64,000 nucleotides of DNA from Hoeflea_A sp039025395 (GTDB taxonomy: Bacteria; Pseudomonadota; Alphaproteobacteria; Rhizobiales; Rhizobiaceae). Location of the stretch: positions 5,411 through 69,410 of the forward strand of contig JBCCOK010000026.1 in NCBI GenBank assembly GCA_039025395.1. The letters run 5' to 3'. The notes under the pieces are model-generated. The model was given only the letters and a program-made list of their open reading frames with translations. It made no database searches and was not told the origin of the DNA. How positions within the stretch are numbered: position 1 is the stretch's first letter; every line of letters starts with the position of its first letter. The translations under genes were made by a program, and so were the position numbers. This document shows positions 1 through 9,268 of the stretch, piece by piece.

Positions 1-822
1 CCGGCCAATGCCGGAGTGCTGAAGCCGGTCGATTTTCTCATTGATGAAAATTCGCTTCTGTCCGTCACTGCGCCAAAACCCGTCGGCGGCTACACGGAAA
101 CGATTTTGCGGCTGATCGACATCGTGTTTCAGGCGGTGGCGAAGATCGCACCGGAACAGGCGATGGCCTGTGCCTACGGTACAATCAACGCGCTGTCGCT
201 GGCCGGTCATCGCCGGAACGGCCAGCGCTGGGTGATGTTTTCCTTCTTCGGCGGCGGCCATGGCGCCCATGGCGGAGGCGACGGGCTCAATCACGGCAAC
301 GCGCCAATATCGACTGCGACTATTCCGCCGCTGGAAATATTGGAGGCCGCCTACCCTGTGCGCTTGAGGCAGTGGGGTCTGCGCACCGATTCCGGAGGAC
401 CCGGTGCCCGACGCGGCGGCCTCGGCGCCGTCTACGAAATCGCGCTTCTGGAGGAACAGGCCGATGTGTTCCTGTTCGGAGAGCGCGGAAAATACCCGCC
501 GCCCGGCGTCGTGGGTGGCAAACCGGCCGCCACCAACCGCTTTGCCTATGAACAATCCGATGGCACACATTCTCCGCCCATGGTCTCAAAAATGGTCGGC
601 ATAAAGATCACGCGCGATCAGAGGCTGCTGCTCGAAACACCCGGCGGTGGTGGCTATGGCGACCCCATGACGCGCGATCCCGAGAACGTCGCTCTAGATG
701 TCCGGCTGGGCTATGTGAGCGCTGACGCGGCGGAAGCCGAATATGGCGTTGTTCTAAGTGCCGATGGGAAAGTGGATGTCGACAGGACGGAGCATCGGCG
801 CAAGGCGGAGACCGCCGAATGA
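1..822 (+). CDS. hyuB: Hydantoinase B / N-methylhydantoinase beta subunit, 5'-truncated
   Basis: This is the C-terminal part of a HyuB/oxoprolinase-B type subunit. The frame is open from the first base of the window, so the true start lies to the left. The glycine-rich stretch FGGGHGAHGGGDG, the segment RTDSGGPGARRGGLG and the C-terminal TPGGGGYGDP block are typical of this family. HyuA and HyuB together form an ATP-dependent cytoplasmic enzyme that opens cyclic amides such as N-methylhydantoin or 5-oxoproline. The stop overlaps the hyuA start in an ATGA, which implies translational coupling. The actual substrate cannot be read from the sequence; the neighbouring isochorismatase-fold gene would fit a ureido or carbamoyl product. 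Confidence 0.9.
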   Translation, partial: PANAGVLKPVDFLIDENSLLSVTAPKPVGGYTETILRLIDIVFQAVAKIAPEQAMACAYGTINALSLAGHRRNGQRWVMFSFFGGGHGAHGGGDGLNHGNAPISTATIPPLEILEAAYPVRLRQWGLRTDSGGPGARRGGLGAVYEIALLEEQADVFLFGERGKYPPPGVVGGKPAATNRFAYEQSDGTHSPPMVSKMVGIKITRDQRLLLETPGGGGYGDPMTRDPENVALDVRLGYVSADAAEAEYGVVLSADGKVDVDRTEHRRKAETAE

Positions 823-2873
823 ACAAGCCTGCACTTGTGATCGGTGTCGATGTCGGCGGCACATTCACGGATGTTTTTGTACTCGATGAAGCCGCCGGAC
901 AGATTGCAACCTCGAAAGTTCCTTCGACCAAAGGCGATCAGTCCAAGGGCTTTGTCGAAGGCATCGGGTCTCGCGTCGAGCACTTCTCGGACATCGCCAC
1001 GGTGGTGCATGGCACCACGGTCGGCACAAATGCGCTGCTTGAGCGCAAAGGAGCCCGCACCGGCATCATCACGACCAAGGGCTTCCGCGACGTACTGGAA
1101 ATGCGCCGCCGCGACCGGCCAACGACGTGGGGGCTCAAAGGTTCCTTCACACCGGTGGTGGGGCGACCCGACCGGGTCGAAGTGGACGAACGCGTTCTGG
1201 CCGACGGAACGGTGCTTGCGCCGGTCGATCTTGAGGGCGTGCGGCAACGCGCACGAGCGCTCAATGATGCCGGTTGCGAATCCGTCTGTGTTTTTTTCAT
1301 CAACGGTTACGCCAATGGCGAAAACGAAGTTCGTGCGGTGGAGGCGGTGCGTTCGGTATGGCCCAATGCCTACGTCACGGCTGCTACCGAAATCCTGCCT
1401 GAAATCAGGGAGTTCGAGCGGCTTTCGACAGCGACGCTCAATGCCTATTTGCAGCCGGTTGTTTCCTCTTATCTCGACCGGCTTGAAACCGGCCTTGCCG
1501 AAAGCGGCTTCGATGGCGATGTCCTGATCGTGCAGTCGAACGGCGGGGTGATGTCGGTCGATACAGCCAAGCGGTTTCCCGTTCGCACGGCGCTTTCAGG
1601 TCCCGCCGCCGGCGTAATCGCCGCGACCGAGATCGCGGATGCCGCCGGGTTCGACAACATCATCACCTGCGACATGGGCGGAACGTCGTTCGATGTCTCT
1701 CTGGTCGCGGACGGCAACGCGGCACTCGCGGCGCAAACGTCTATCGATTTTGGCATGGTGGTGCGCACGCCCATGATTGAAATCACGACGATCGGTGCCG
1801 GCGGCGGCTCCATTGCGTCGGTCGATGAAAGCGGCCTGCTGCAGGTCGGACCGCATTCGGCGGGATCGGATCCCGGCCCCGCCTGCTATGGCCTCGGCAA
1901 TCAGAAGCCGACGGTGACGGATGCCAATCTGGTGCTCGGCCGTATCAACGCGGCAAGGCCGATCGGCGGCAAGCTCGACCGTCTTGATACAGAAGCCGCG
2001 ATCAATGCCATCGATACCCATGTTGGCAAGACGCTGGGGCTTTCGACGGAGGATGCCGCTGAAGCGATCCTGCGCCTTGCCAACGCGAAGATGGCCGGGG
2101 CCATACGGCTGGTTTCAATCGAGCGCGGCCATGATCCGGCCAAATTCGCCGCCATGCCTTTTGGCGGCGGAGGCGCGCTGCATGCCGGTGCGCTGATCAG
2201 CGAAGTCGGCCTCGGCTCGGCGCTCATTCCGCGTTTTCCGGGGATCACTTCGGCGCTCGGTTGCGTGGTCGCCGATATGCGCCACGACCGGGTACAGACC
2301 GTCAACCAGCTTCTCGATCAGCTCGATGCAACCGAACTCGGCAGCCGCATGCGCGGCGACGCCGAGACCATGGAGGCCGTGCTCAAGGATGCAGAAATCA
2401 GCTTTTCACGTATCGACCATGTCTACGAGCTGGACATGCTCTATCTCGGCCAGACGCACACGGTCGCCGTGCCGCTGGCGATCGAGGAAAACGGTCTTGA
2501 CCGAGTTGCCATCAAAACCGCCTTCGAGGACGCCTACAGAAACGCCTATGGGCGGCTGCTCGAAGGTATTCCCATGCGGGTCATGAACTACCGCATTGCC
2601 GTGATCGGCCGCCGCCCGGGCCTCGACATGGCACTGTTTGCTCCGGCTGACGGCAAACCGGCAGCGGATTGCCGCACCGAAACCCGGTCCGTTTACGCCG
2701 AGGGGCAAAGATGGCAGACGCCGGTCTATAACCGCCTCGAACTCGAAAGCGGGACCGTGCTCAAAGGCCCAGCACTGCTTGAACAGGCCGATACGACCAT
2801 ATTCGTCGATCCGGGCCTGACGGCAAAGGTCGATGATTTCGGCAACCTGATCTTGCGTGCGGAGGGCAGATAA
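819..2873 (+). CDS. hyuA: Hydantoinase A / 5-oxoprolinase family subunit
   Basis: 684 residues, the usual length for HyuA. The N-terminus has the actin-like phosphate-binding loop VIGVDVGGTFTDVF, followed by HGTTVGTNAL near residue 60. A second phosphate/adenosine region is visible as SGPAAGV and CDMGGTSFDVS. These mark the ATP-dependent hydantoinase/oxoprolinase alpha subunit, which phosphorylates the ring amide before hydrolysis by the HyuA-HyuB complex. The start is chosen because it overlaps the hyuB stop by four bases. The next gene begins directly after the stop codon, so hyuB, hyuA and the isochorismatase-fold gene form one operon. Choice between N-methylhydantoin, hydantoin and oxoproline as substrate remains open. 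Confidence 0.92.
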   Translation: MNKPALVIGVDVGGTFTDVFVLDEAAGQIATSKVPSTKGDQSKGFVEGIGSRVEHFSDIATVVHGTTVGTNALLERKGARTGIITTKGFRDVLEMRRRDRPTTWGLKGSFTPVVGRPDRVEVDERVLADGTVLAPVDLEGVRQRARALNDAGCESVCVFFINGYANGENEVRAVEAVRSVWPNAYVTAATEILPEIREFERLSTATLNAYLQPVVSSYLDRLETGLAESGFDGDVLIVQSNGGVMSVDTAKRFPVRTALSGPAAGVIAATEIADAAGFDNIITCDMGGTSFDVSLVADGNAALAAQTSIDFGMVVRTPMIEITTIGAGGGSIASVDESGLLQVGPHSAGSDPGPACYGLGNQKPTVTDANLVLGRINAARPIGGKLDRLDTEAAINAIDTHVGKTLGLSTEDAAEAILRLANAKMAGAIRLVSIERGHDPAKFAAMPFGGGGALHAGALISEVGLGSALIPRFPGITSALGCVVADMRHDRVQTVNQLLDQLDATELGSRMRGDAETMEAVLKDAEISFSRIDHVYELDMLYLGQTHTVAVPLAIEENGLDRVAIKTAFEDAYRNAYGRLLEGIPMRVMNYRIAVIGRRPGLDMALFAPADGKPAADCRTETRSVYAEGQRWQTPVYNRLELESGTVLKGPALLEQADTTIFVDPGLTAKVDDFGNLILRAEGR

Positions 2874-3494
2874 ATGGCTGAGGCCGCAATCGATCCGAAG
2901 AGGACGGGTCTTCTCATTGTCGACCTGCAAAACGATTTTTTGCATCCCGACGGCGCCTATGGCCGTGCCGGGCAGACCAGCGAGGACATTGCCGCCCTAC
3001 CCGACCGGGTTCTGCCGCTGGCGAACCGGTTACGCGATCTCGGCGGCTGGATCGTCTCGACCCAGTTTACGCTGGTGCCCGGCAAGGGGGGCGAACCGTT
3101 CATCTCGCCGCATCTCAAGACACTGCGGCCGTTTCTCAAAAAGGGAGACTTCCAGCCCGGCGCCTGGGGTCACCAGCTTTGCGACACGCTGCAGCCTGCG
3201 GATCTCTCGGTCTCGAAGATCGCCTTCTCGGCTTTCTACCAGACGCGGCTTGAATGGGTGCTCCGCAAGGCCGGCGTCGACACGTTGTTTATCTGCGGCA
3301 TTGTCACCAATGGCGGCGTTGCCTCTACTGTGCGCAGTGCGCATGTCCGCGATATTCACACGATCGTATTGTCGGATGGCTGTGCCGCGTTTTCACGCGA
3401 GGTGCATGAGCGCGCGATCGGCGATTTGTCGACAGTGTCCAAGGTTGTGACCTGTGGAAACGCGCTTGGGATGTTGGAGAGTTTATCACCTTGA
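2874..3494 (+). CDS. Isochorismatase-fold hydrolase lacking the catalytic cysteine
   Basis: 206 residues with the isochorismatase/cysteine-hydrolase fold. The N-terminal LLIVDLQNDFLHPDG block supplies the Asp (D17) and SKIAFSAF supplies the Lys (K115). The third triad position normally lies in a motif like TNVCV, but here it reads VTNGGV, so G148 stands where the nucleophilic Cys should be. Gly at this position is known in true isochorismatases such as PhzD and EntB, which hydrolyse a vinyl ether without a Cys. An N-carbamoylsarcosine amidohydrolase would be the expected partner of N-methylhydantoinase, but that reaction needs the Cys. The start codon follows the hyuA stop without a gap. Fold assignment is strong; reaction is unknown. 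Confidence 0.85.
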   Translation: MAEAAIDPKRTGLLIVDLQNDFLHPDGAYGRAGQTSEDIAALPDRVLPLANRLRDLGGWIVSTQFTLVPGKGGEPFISPHLKTLRPFLKKGDFQPGAWGHQLCDTLQPADLSVSKIAFSAFYQTRLEWVLRKAGVDTLFICGIVTNGGVASTVRSAHVRDIHTIVLSDGCAAFSREVHERAIGDLSTVSKVVTCGNALGMLESLSP

Positions 3495-3507
3495 TAATGC
3501 TGCGGTC

Positions 3508-3540
3508 GGCGCTCAGACATCAAGCGCCTTGATTTCTTTT
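3508..3540 (+). terminator. Candidate rho-independent terminator of the hydantoinase operon
   Basis: Inverted repeat GGCGCT (3508-3513) and AGCGCC (3523-3528) with a 9-base loop, followed on the + strand by a T-rich tract ending in TTTTTC. It lies just after the last gene of the + strand operon and overlaps the 3' end of the convergent efflux gene. The stem is short, so this is a moderate call. Confidence 0.4.
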
Positions 3541-6500
3541 TCAAGCTGCTGTCCCGCCGCAGCCCGCGGCCTCGACAATCCGGCGACGAGCGCATAGGCA
3601 GCGGGCGTCAGGAAGAGAGTAAAACCGGCAGCCAGCCCCAATCCGCCAAAAACCACCCATCCGATTGCGGCGCGCGCTTCAGAGCCCGGGCCGGAACTCA
3701 GTATGAGGGGCAGGCCCGCAAGTACGGTTGACACCAAGGTCATCGTGATGGGCCTCAATCGGACCAGTGCCGCTTCTTTCGCGGCGTCCCATGGGCTGGC
3801 ACCCTTGTCGCGCAGCTGATCGGCAAATTCCACCAGCAGAATGCCGTTTTTCGCCATCACGCCGATCAGCAAAAGCACCCCGATCTGGCTGTAGATGTTC
3901 AGGGTCACACCGGTGATCCACATGGCGTAGACCGCTGCCGCAATGCCGAAGGGAACTGTCAGCATGACAACCGTAGCGCTGGTGAGGCTTTCGAACTGCG
4001 CAACAAGCACAAGGAAAATCACGACCATTGCGATTGCAAAGGTCACCTGGAGGCCGGATGAGGTTTCTTCCAGCGTCGCCGCTTCTCCCAGGAACAACAC
4101 GCCTATGCCGGGCGGCAATGTCTCGAGCGCCAGGGCGCGTACCTGGTCGACGGCTGTGCGCAGCGGCAATGTGGGTTCAATAGACGCGTCGATCTCGATA
4201 GCGCGGCGCTGGCCGTGCCGGTCAAGCTCGGCCGCAACCCCACCCTCGCTCAGAGACACAATCTGCGACAGCGACACCGCCCTGCCGTCGCCACTGCGAA
4301 CGAAAAGATTAAGCAGATCCGTCGGATCACGGATGGCGCCGGAACGCGATTGCAGAATGATCGGAACGGCTTCGTCCTCAACGGTCAGTTCTGTCAATTC
4401 CTCTTCGTCGATCAGCGCGCGCAGCGTCGAGGAGAGTTCATCCATCCGGATCCCAAGATCGGAGATGCGGGCCCTGTCGAGGCGCAGGGACAGTTGCGGT
4501 TGCGTTGCCTGGTACTGGATGCGGATGTCCGAGATCCCGTCTATTTGCTCGAGCCTTTCCGCAAAAACCTCCGCGGCTTCTGCAATAGCGGGATAGGAGG
4601 GTCCGGTAAGTGCCAGTTCTATGCCGCCGCCGGCGCTGCCGCGCAGACCAAGGCTGTTGCCGCTGGAAATCCGCGCGCGGGCGCCCGGCAATTGGTTGAG
4701 TTGCGGCTGGAGTTGCGCTTCTATTTCACCTTGCGAAATATCCCGCTGCGCCCAAGGCGCAAGCTGCGCGACCACCTGCCCGCGGTTGAGGTCGAAACGC
4801 CCGGTGACCGAATAAATCGATGCTGCCGTGCCGTCGGAAAGAAACGGCTGCAGCATGTTTTCGACCTTTTGTACCTGCCGGTCGGTGTGATCGAGGCCGA
4901 CGCCATCCGGGCCCTGCATTCTCACATTGATAAAGCCGCGATCCTCATCTGGCACCAGTTCCTCGCCAAGCTGCGTGTAGACCAGAAAGGATGTGGCAGC
5001 GAGAAAGCTCGCCATAAAAAGGGAAACAAGAGGCGCCCTAAGAACGGGCCGCAGGATCTGCGCGTAAATCCGGCTGTAGGTACGGAAAACCGGTCCGCCG
5101 CGCGGCTCTCCGCCAAGCGATGGCAGCAATGATGCGATCATCGGACACAGTGTCAGCGCAACGAAGGAGGATATCACCACCGTTGCAGCTAGAATAAAGC
5201 CGAATTCGGAAAAGATCCGTCCAGCTTCACTTGGCAAAAACGATATCGGAATGAACACTGCAACGAGGGTCGCCGTGGTGGCAATCACTGCGAAAAACAC
5301 CTGCTGCGTTCCGACCACTGCGGCCGCCTTGGCCGGCATGCCTTCGGCACGGCGTCGCTGGATATTTTCAAGCACGACGATCGCGTCGTCGACGACGAGA
5401 CCCGTTGCCAGTACCATCGCCAATAAAGTGACCAGGTTGAGTGAATATCCAAGCAACCAAATGACCGCCAGCGAGCCGATGAGCGCCACGGGTATCGCCA
5501 CGGCCGGGACCAGCGTGGCGCCGAAGCTGCCAGTGAACATGAATATGACGACGACGACGATGGCCAGAGCGATCAACAGGGTTGTAATGACTTCCTGAAC
5601 GGCGCCGCGGATGAAGACGGCATCGTCGCTTGTGACTTGAAATTGCAGTTCGGGAATGCGCTCGCGCAAACGGTCGATAACGCTATTGACGTCGCTGGAA
5701 ATCTTCATCGTGTTGGAGCTCGCCTGGCGCACGATGCCCAGGCTGATCACGCCACGGCCCTCGACCCGCGCAAAGCTCTCCGGTGTCGCTGTGCTGAAAT
5801 AGACCTCTGCCAAGTCACCCAGACGCACCGGGTCCCGCACGATCAGGTCTTCAATGAGCCCGGGTTCGACAACGCTTGCATCGGCACGCACCAGGACTTC
5901 CAGCTCGTTTGCTCGGAAACTGCCGACCGGTACGTCAAACTGCGCACTGCGAAGGACATCCGCGACTTCGCCTACGGATAGACCGAATGCCGCGAGCCGC
6001 TCTGGTGCAACCTCAACCCGCAGCACCTTCTGGCGATCGCCGAAGGCAACCACTTCCGCGACGCCTTCGATACCGGTGAGTTCCGGAATGATCTCATCCT
6101 CGACCCGGCGGGTGAGCTGGTCGATGGTTTCGGCTGTACTCCAGACCGCGACCCGCATGATCGGCCAGGCATCCTGTTCGGATTTGACGACATAAAGATC
6201 CTCGACGCCTGCGGGCAGGCGCCGCGCGACGCGGCTGATCGCCTCTCGGACATCGTTCGCCGCAGCGATCAGATCGCTGTCGGGTCGAAATTCCACGCGC
6301 ATGCGAAAATTGCCTTCTTCCGAAGAAGAGCGGACCGATACCACGCCCTCGACCCTTGCAACGGCATTTTCAACGATGGACGTTGCCTCGGCATCCACTG
6401 TTGTCGGCGAGGCACCCGGATAGTTGGCCCGGACGGACACGATCGGACGGTCCACATTGGGCAATTCCCGCACATCGATCCCGAAAACGGCAGATATTCC

Positions 6501-6593
6501 GGCGATGACGATCAACAGGTTGGCGACGACGGCAAGCCATGGCCGCCGCACACTCAGACCGGCTATGCTGCGAACATACTGGTCAGCTTTCAA
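3513..6593 (-). CDS. RND efflux pump inner-membrane transporter (AcrB/MexB family)
   Basis: About 1026 residues from the proposed TTG start, the normal size of an RND pump. It is a proton-driven inner-membrane exporter that would work with the fusion protein encoded just upstream and an outer-membrane channel. TM1 is at about residues 19-38, and the central membrane block carries the paired aspartates D402-D403 in LVVDDAIVV, the proton-relay position of TM4. A second membrane block follows the second periplasmic loop. An in-frame ATG at 6653 would overlap the upstream gene by 71 bases. The TTG at 6593 is preferred because a GGAAGGA ribosome site lies 7 bases upstream and it gives an 11-base overlap (6583-6593). 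No outer-membrane factor gene is nearby. Confidence 0.9.
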   Translation of the reverse strand: MKADQYVRSIAGLSVRRPWLAVVANLLIVIAGISAVFGIDVRELPNVDRPIVSVRANYPGASPTTVDAEATSIVENAVARVEGVVSVRSSSEEGNFRMRVEFRPDSDLIAAANDVREAISRVARRLPAGVEDLYVVKSEQDAWPIMRVAVWSTAETIDQLTRRVEDEIIPELTGIEGVAEVVAFGDRQKVLRVEVAPERLAAFGLSVGEVADVLRSAQFDVPVGSFRANELEVLVRADASVVEPGLIEDLIVRDPVRLGDLAEVYFSTATPESFARVEGRGVISLGIVRQASSNTMKISSDVNSVIDRLRERIPELQFQVTSDDAVFIRGAVQEVITTLLIALAIVVVVIFMFTGSFGATLVPAVAIPVALIGSLAVIWLLGYSLNLVTLLAMVLATGLVVDDAIVVLENIQRRRAEGMPAKAAAVVGTQQVFFAVIATTATLVAVFIPISFLPSEAGRIFSEFGFILAATVVISSFVALTLCPMIASLLPSLGGEPRGGPVFRTYSRIYAQILRPVLRAPLVSLFMASFLAATSFLVYTQLGEELVPDEDRGFINVRMQGPDGVGLDHTDRQVQKVENMLQPFLSDGTAASIYSVTGRFDLNRGQVVAQLAPWAQRDISQGEIEAQLQPQLNQLPGARARISSGNSLGLRGSAGGGIELALTGPSYPAIAEAAEVFAERLEQIDGISDIRIQYQATQPQLSLRLDRARISDLGIRMDELSSTLRALIDEEELTELTVEDEAVPIILQSRSGAIRDPTDLLNLFVRSGDGRAVSLSQIVSLSEGGVAAELDRHGQRRAIEIDASIEPTLPLRTAVDQVRALALETLPPGIGVLFLGEAATLEETSSGLQVTFAIAMVVIFLVLVAQFESLTSATVVMLTVPFGIAAAVYAMWITGVTLNIYSQIGVLLLIGVMAKNGILLVEFADQLRDKGASPWDAAKEAALVRLRPITMTLVSTVLAGLPLILSSGPGSEARAAIGWVVFGGLGLAAGFTLFLTPAAYALVAGLSRPRAAAGQQLEKEIKALDV

Positions 6594-7722
6594 CCTGTGA
6601 TCCTTCCGCCGGTGCTGCTTCCAACGCGCTGTTGCCGATGACATTGACCGCACGTCCGGGCGTCAGCCGTTGGGTGCCCTCAATGACAACCCTGTCACCC
6701 TCGGATAGCTGGCCGTCGACAAGCACTTCTCCGGAGCGTCTGCGCACCAGTTTCACATCGACCCTTTCAGCCATGCCGTCATTAATACGCCAGACGTAAA
6801 GCGATGCGCTGGTAAATTGCAGGGCAAGTTCGGGCACCACTGGGAGCGTTCTGCCCTGCAGTTCGAGGGCTAGAGTGAATGAGGCGCCCGGGCGCAAAAG
6901 ATCGTCCGTGTTTTCGATCGAAACCCGCACCTTCGCCGCGCGTGTGGCGGGGTCTATACGGCTGTCGATGGAGACAATCGTGCCTTCATAGACGCGGTCC
7001 GGCGCCACAAACGACGCGGCCCTTAGCCGTGACTTTTGGTCAAGGCGCGCGAGTATGGTTTCTGGCAGATCGAATTCAACAAGAATGCTCCGGCGATCGT
7101 CAAACGTTGCCAACTGATCGCCCGCTTCAACCCAGTCGCCCCGTTCTACGGTGGGCAAACCGGACACTCCGTCAAACGGGGCAATTACAACTCTGTCCAG
7201 AATCGCTTCTTCTGCGCGCTGGAGTTCTAGGCTGGCAAGTTCGACCGCGGTAATGGTGTCTTCATGGGCAGACGCGGAAACCGCATCGCTCTGACGCAAC
7301 TGTTCCAGCCGGTTTCGGTTTCGCTCCGCATCCACAAGCCGGGTCTCGGCAAGGCGAAGGGCCAGTTGTTGCTCAGAATCGTCGAGGCGCAACAAGACAT
7401 CGCCTTTGTTGAACTGTCCGTCGGCGACCAATGAGGAATCGATCACGCGACCGTCTGCTTCGGCGCGCAAAAGCACGGATTGCTGCGCCACGCCCGTGCC
7501 AACGGTCTCGAAGACAAGGAAATCTGCCTCCTGCCTGACCGGTGCGACGATGACCGGAGCACCGACACCTCGTCCATTGCCGCTGCCGTTGTCCTGCGCC
7601 GCAACACCGAACCAGGATCTCACTGATTCCTGCTGCTGCCAGGCTACGAATACGACTGCACCGATGCATAGGCAGATGAAAAGCTGATACCAAATCGAAA
7701 GCGGCTTTTTGGCCAAGGGCAC
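6583..7722 (-). CDS. RND pump periplasmic adaptor (membrane-fusion protein)
   Basis: 379 residues starting at a GTG codon preceded by ACGGGGA. A single N-terminal membrane anchor lies at about residues 10-28. It is followed by a lipoyl/barrel-sandwich half motif (VLLRAEADGRVI), a coiled-coil hairpin rich in Leu, Glu and Arg (about 115-165), the second lipoyl half (RVVIAPFDGVSGLP) and a beta-barrel plus membrane-proximal domain. This is the HlyD/AcrA order. It would bridge the RND protein encoded by the overlapping downstream gene to an outer-membrane channel. A perfect palindrome at 7738-7753 lies just upstream of the start and may be an operator. The exported substrate is not predictable. 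Confidence 0.9.
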   Translation of the reverse strand: MPLAKKPLSIWYQLFICLCIGAVVFVAWQQQESVRSWFGVAAQDNGSGNGRGVGAPVIVAPVRQEADFLVFETVGTGVAQQSVLLRAEADGRVIDSSLVADGQFNKGDVLLRLDDSEQQLALRLAETRLVDAERNRNRLEQLRQSDAVSASAHEDTITAVELASLELQRAEEAILDRVVIAPFDGVSGLPTVERGDWVEAGDQLATFDDRRSILVEFDLPETILARLDQKSRLRAASFVAPDRVYEGTIVSIDSRIDPATRAAKVRVSIENTDDLLRPGASFTLALELQGRTLPVVPELALQFTSASLYVWRINDGMAERVDVKLVRRRSGEVLVDGQLSEGDRVVIEGTQRLTPGRAVNVIGNSALEAAPAEGSQVES

Positions 7723-7737
7723 TCCCCGTTACCGAAT

Positions 7738-7753
7738 ATTGAACCGGTTCAAT
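7738..7753. promoter_or_regulatory. Perfect 16-bp palindrome upstream of the efflux operon
   Basis: ATTGAACCGGTTCAAT is fully self-complementary and sits 16 bases upstream of the GTG start of the adaptor gene. The central CG with flanking AACCGGTT resembles LacI/GalR-type operators, and a position between promoter and start suits repression. The same 10-base core occurs again at 47374-47383. No cognate regulator is adjacent. Confidence 0.5.
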
Positions 7754-8068
7754 CCGATGAGACCGGTTATGTGACGCGGAACCGAAGAGCCAAAAGGATC
7801 CCGCGATGACGGGAATTGACATGTATCCCGACAAATCAACCCCGCCCGACGCGCTTCCACCAAATACCTAGCGTCACCGGAAAGGATGGAAACCCGGCAA
7901 AACAAGCCGATAGCGATCGTTCAGAACGGCCCGGTCGTCACGCGTCGTGGAGGCATAGTATATCAGGCTTTCAAGTTTTGCATCCGCACTCGTTTTCGGG
8001 TCGCATGCTGCAAAAAGCTCAGGCGCAATAAAGACTTCCAGAAGCTGCCGGATTCGGGCCGTCTTTCG
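7754..8068. other. Gene-free interval between efflux operon and DMT exporter gene
   Basis: About 315 bases between the efflux promoter region and the 3' end of the DMT gene. It presumably holds the efflux operon promoter. I see no convincing gene, RNA or terminator in it. An open frame running through it on the + strand continues antisense into the transporter gene and is a shadow. Confidence 0.6.
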
Positions 8069-9097
8069 TTAACCGTCTTTTTCCGGGTGCAGCGCGGTTG
8101 TTACGGTCGCGCTGCCAGGCGCGACGATGGTTTCGGTGACCGGCATAGAGCTGAAATTTCGCCGGTTGCTGACCAGTTCCCGATAGCCCAGGTATATGCC
8201 GCTGCCGACGATGAGGCCCATACCGACGAATGTCGAAACGGTCGGCACTTCTTCCCAGAGAAAATAGGCCATGAGGGCAGCAAAGGGCAGATAGGAATAG
8301 TCGAAGGGTGCGACAAGGCTGGCGCTGGTCACCTGGTAACCGCGCGAAAGCAATATGTTGCCGGTCGTGCCGAGAAGCGCGAGAAGTGCAAACGCGATCA
8401 GGAATTCAATAGTGATTGGCGGAAAGTGCCAGCCCAGATGGCGGAACTCCGGATCGATCTCGATGATTTGATTGATCAGCCATCCGACCGGCATCAGGAA
8501 AATGCTGGAATATACGATCGAATGGAGGCCGGCTGTCAAAGCCGTATCGCGGTCGCCGATGCGCCGGGCAATGATCTGCGATGCGGCATATCCCAGTGCA
8601 CATATCAGCGGCAGCACGGTGACCCAGCGGAAACCATCGACCTTCGGGTTCATCGCGATAATCACGCCCACGAACCCGATGACAAGTGCGGCGATGCGAT
8701 GGACGCCTATTTTTTCACCCAAGAACACCACTGCCAGTACAGCGATCATCAGGGGCGCAGAGAAGTATATCGTAGAGACCTCGGCCAGCCCCATAAACGG
8801 AAATGCGGAGTAGAAGCACGCGAAAGCGATCGCCAGGAGCAAACCACGCGACAGATGTAGCGGCCAAAGCGGCGTGATCAGACGATGCGGCCCGCCCATA
8901 TACCAGATCACCGGTGCAAGGATAAGGAATGCAAAAAAGCCGCGAACGCTCATCAGTGTCCAGACCGGAAATGTGCCGATGAGCGATTTCATCATGCCGT
9001 CCTGGAAGACGAACATCAGCATGCCGAACATAACACATGCAATGCCCTCGGCTGCGCGAGGATGAACGCCTGAGGATTGCTGGGCAACGTCGGCCAT
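8069..9097 (-). CDS. DMT-superfamily transporter (EamA family)
   Basis: 342 residues with ten predicted membrane segments arranged as two EamA repeats. The first begins at ACVMFGMLMFVFQDG near residue 20 and the second near PLICALGYAASQII at about residue 170. The second repeat carries the characteristic segment VAPFDYSYLPFAALMAY. Such proteins are drug/metabolite exporters or importers of the inner membrane. The ATG at 9097 lacks a strong ribosome site but gives the normal N-terminal tail. It reads in the same direction as the bicupin gene 171 bases upstream, so a shared role is possible but not shown. Substrate unknown. Confidence 0.85.
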   Translation of the reverse strand: MADVAQQSSGVHPRAAEGIACVMFGMLMFVFQDGMMKSLIGTFPVWTLMSVRGFFAFLILAPVIWYMGGPHRLITPLWPLHLSRGLLLAIAFACFYSAFPFMGLAEVSTIYFSAPLMIAVLAVVFLGEKIGVHRIAALVIGFVGVIIAMNPKVDGFRWVTVLPLICALGYAASQIIARRIGDRDTALTAGLHSIVYSSIFLMPVGWLINQIIEIDPEFRHLGWHFPPITIEFLIAFALLALLGTTGNILLSRGYQVTSASLVAPFDYSYLPFAALMAYFLWEEVPTVSTFVGMGLIVGSGIYLGYRELVSNRRNFSSMPVTETIVAPGSATVTTALHPEKDG

Positions 9098-9268
9098 GAA
9101 CGAAAAGTCCGGATACGGGCGGGCAACCCCGCGAAGACTTGGACGCTAACAAATCTGGCGGGACAACGCACGCGTGTTCACGACAGTTCTAACGTCGTAG
9201 ACAATCAGATTGGCCGGCTCGAGACGCGCGGCGTTGTGCGAACGGCAAACAAGAGCAGCATGTTGAAT

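Noticed and set aside
7886..8860. Open frame of 324 codons on the + strand over the DMT gene
   Set aside because: Antisense to a well supported membrane transporter, without motifs or ribosome site.
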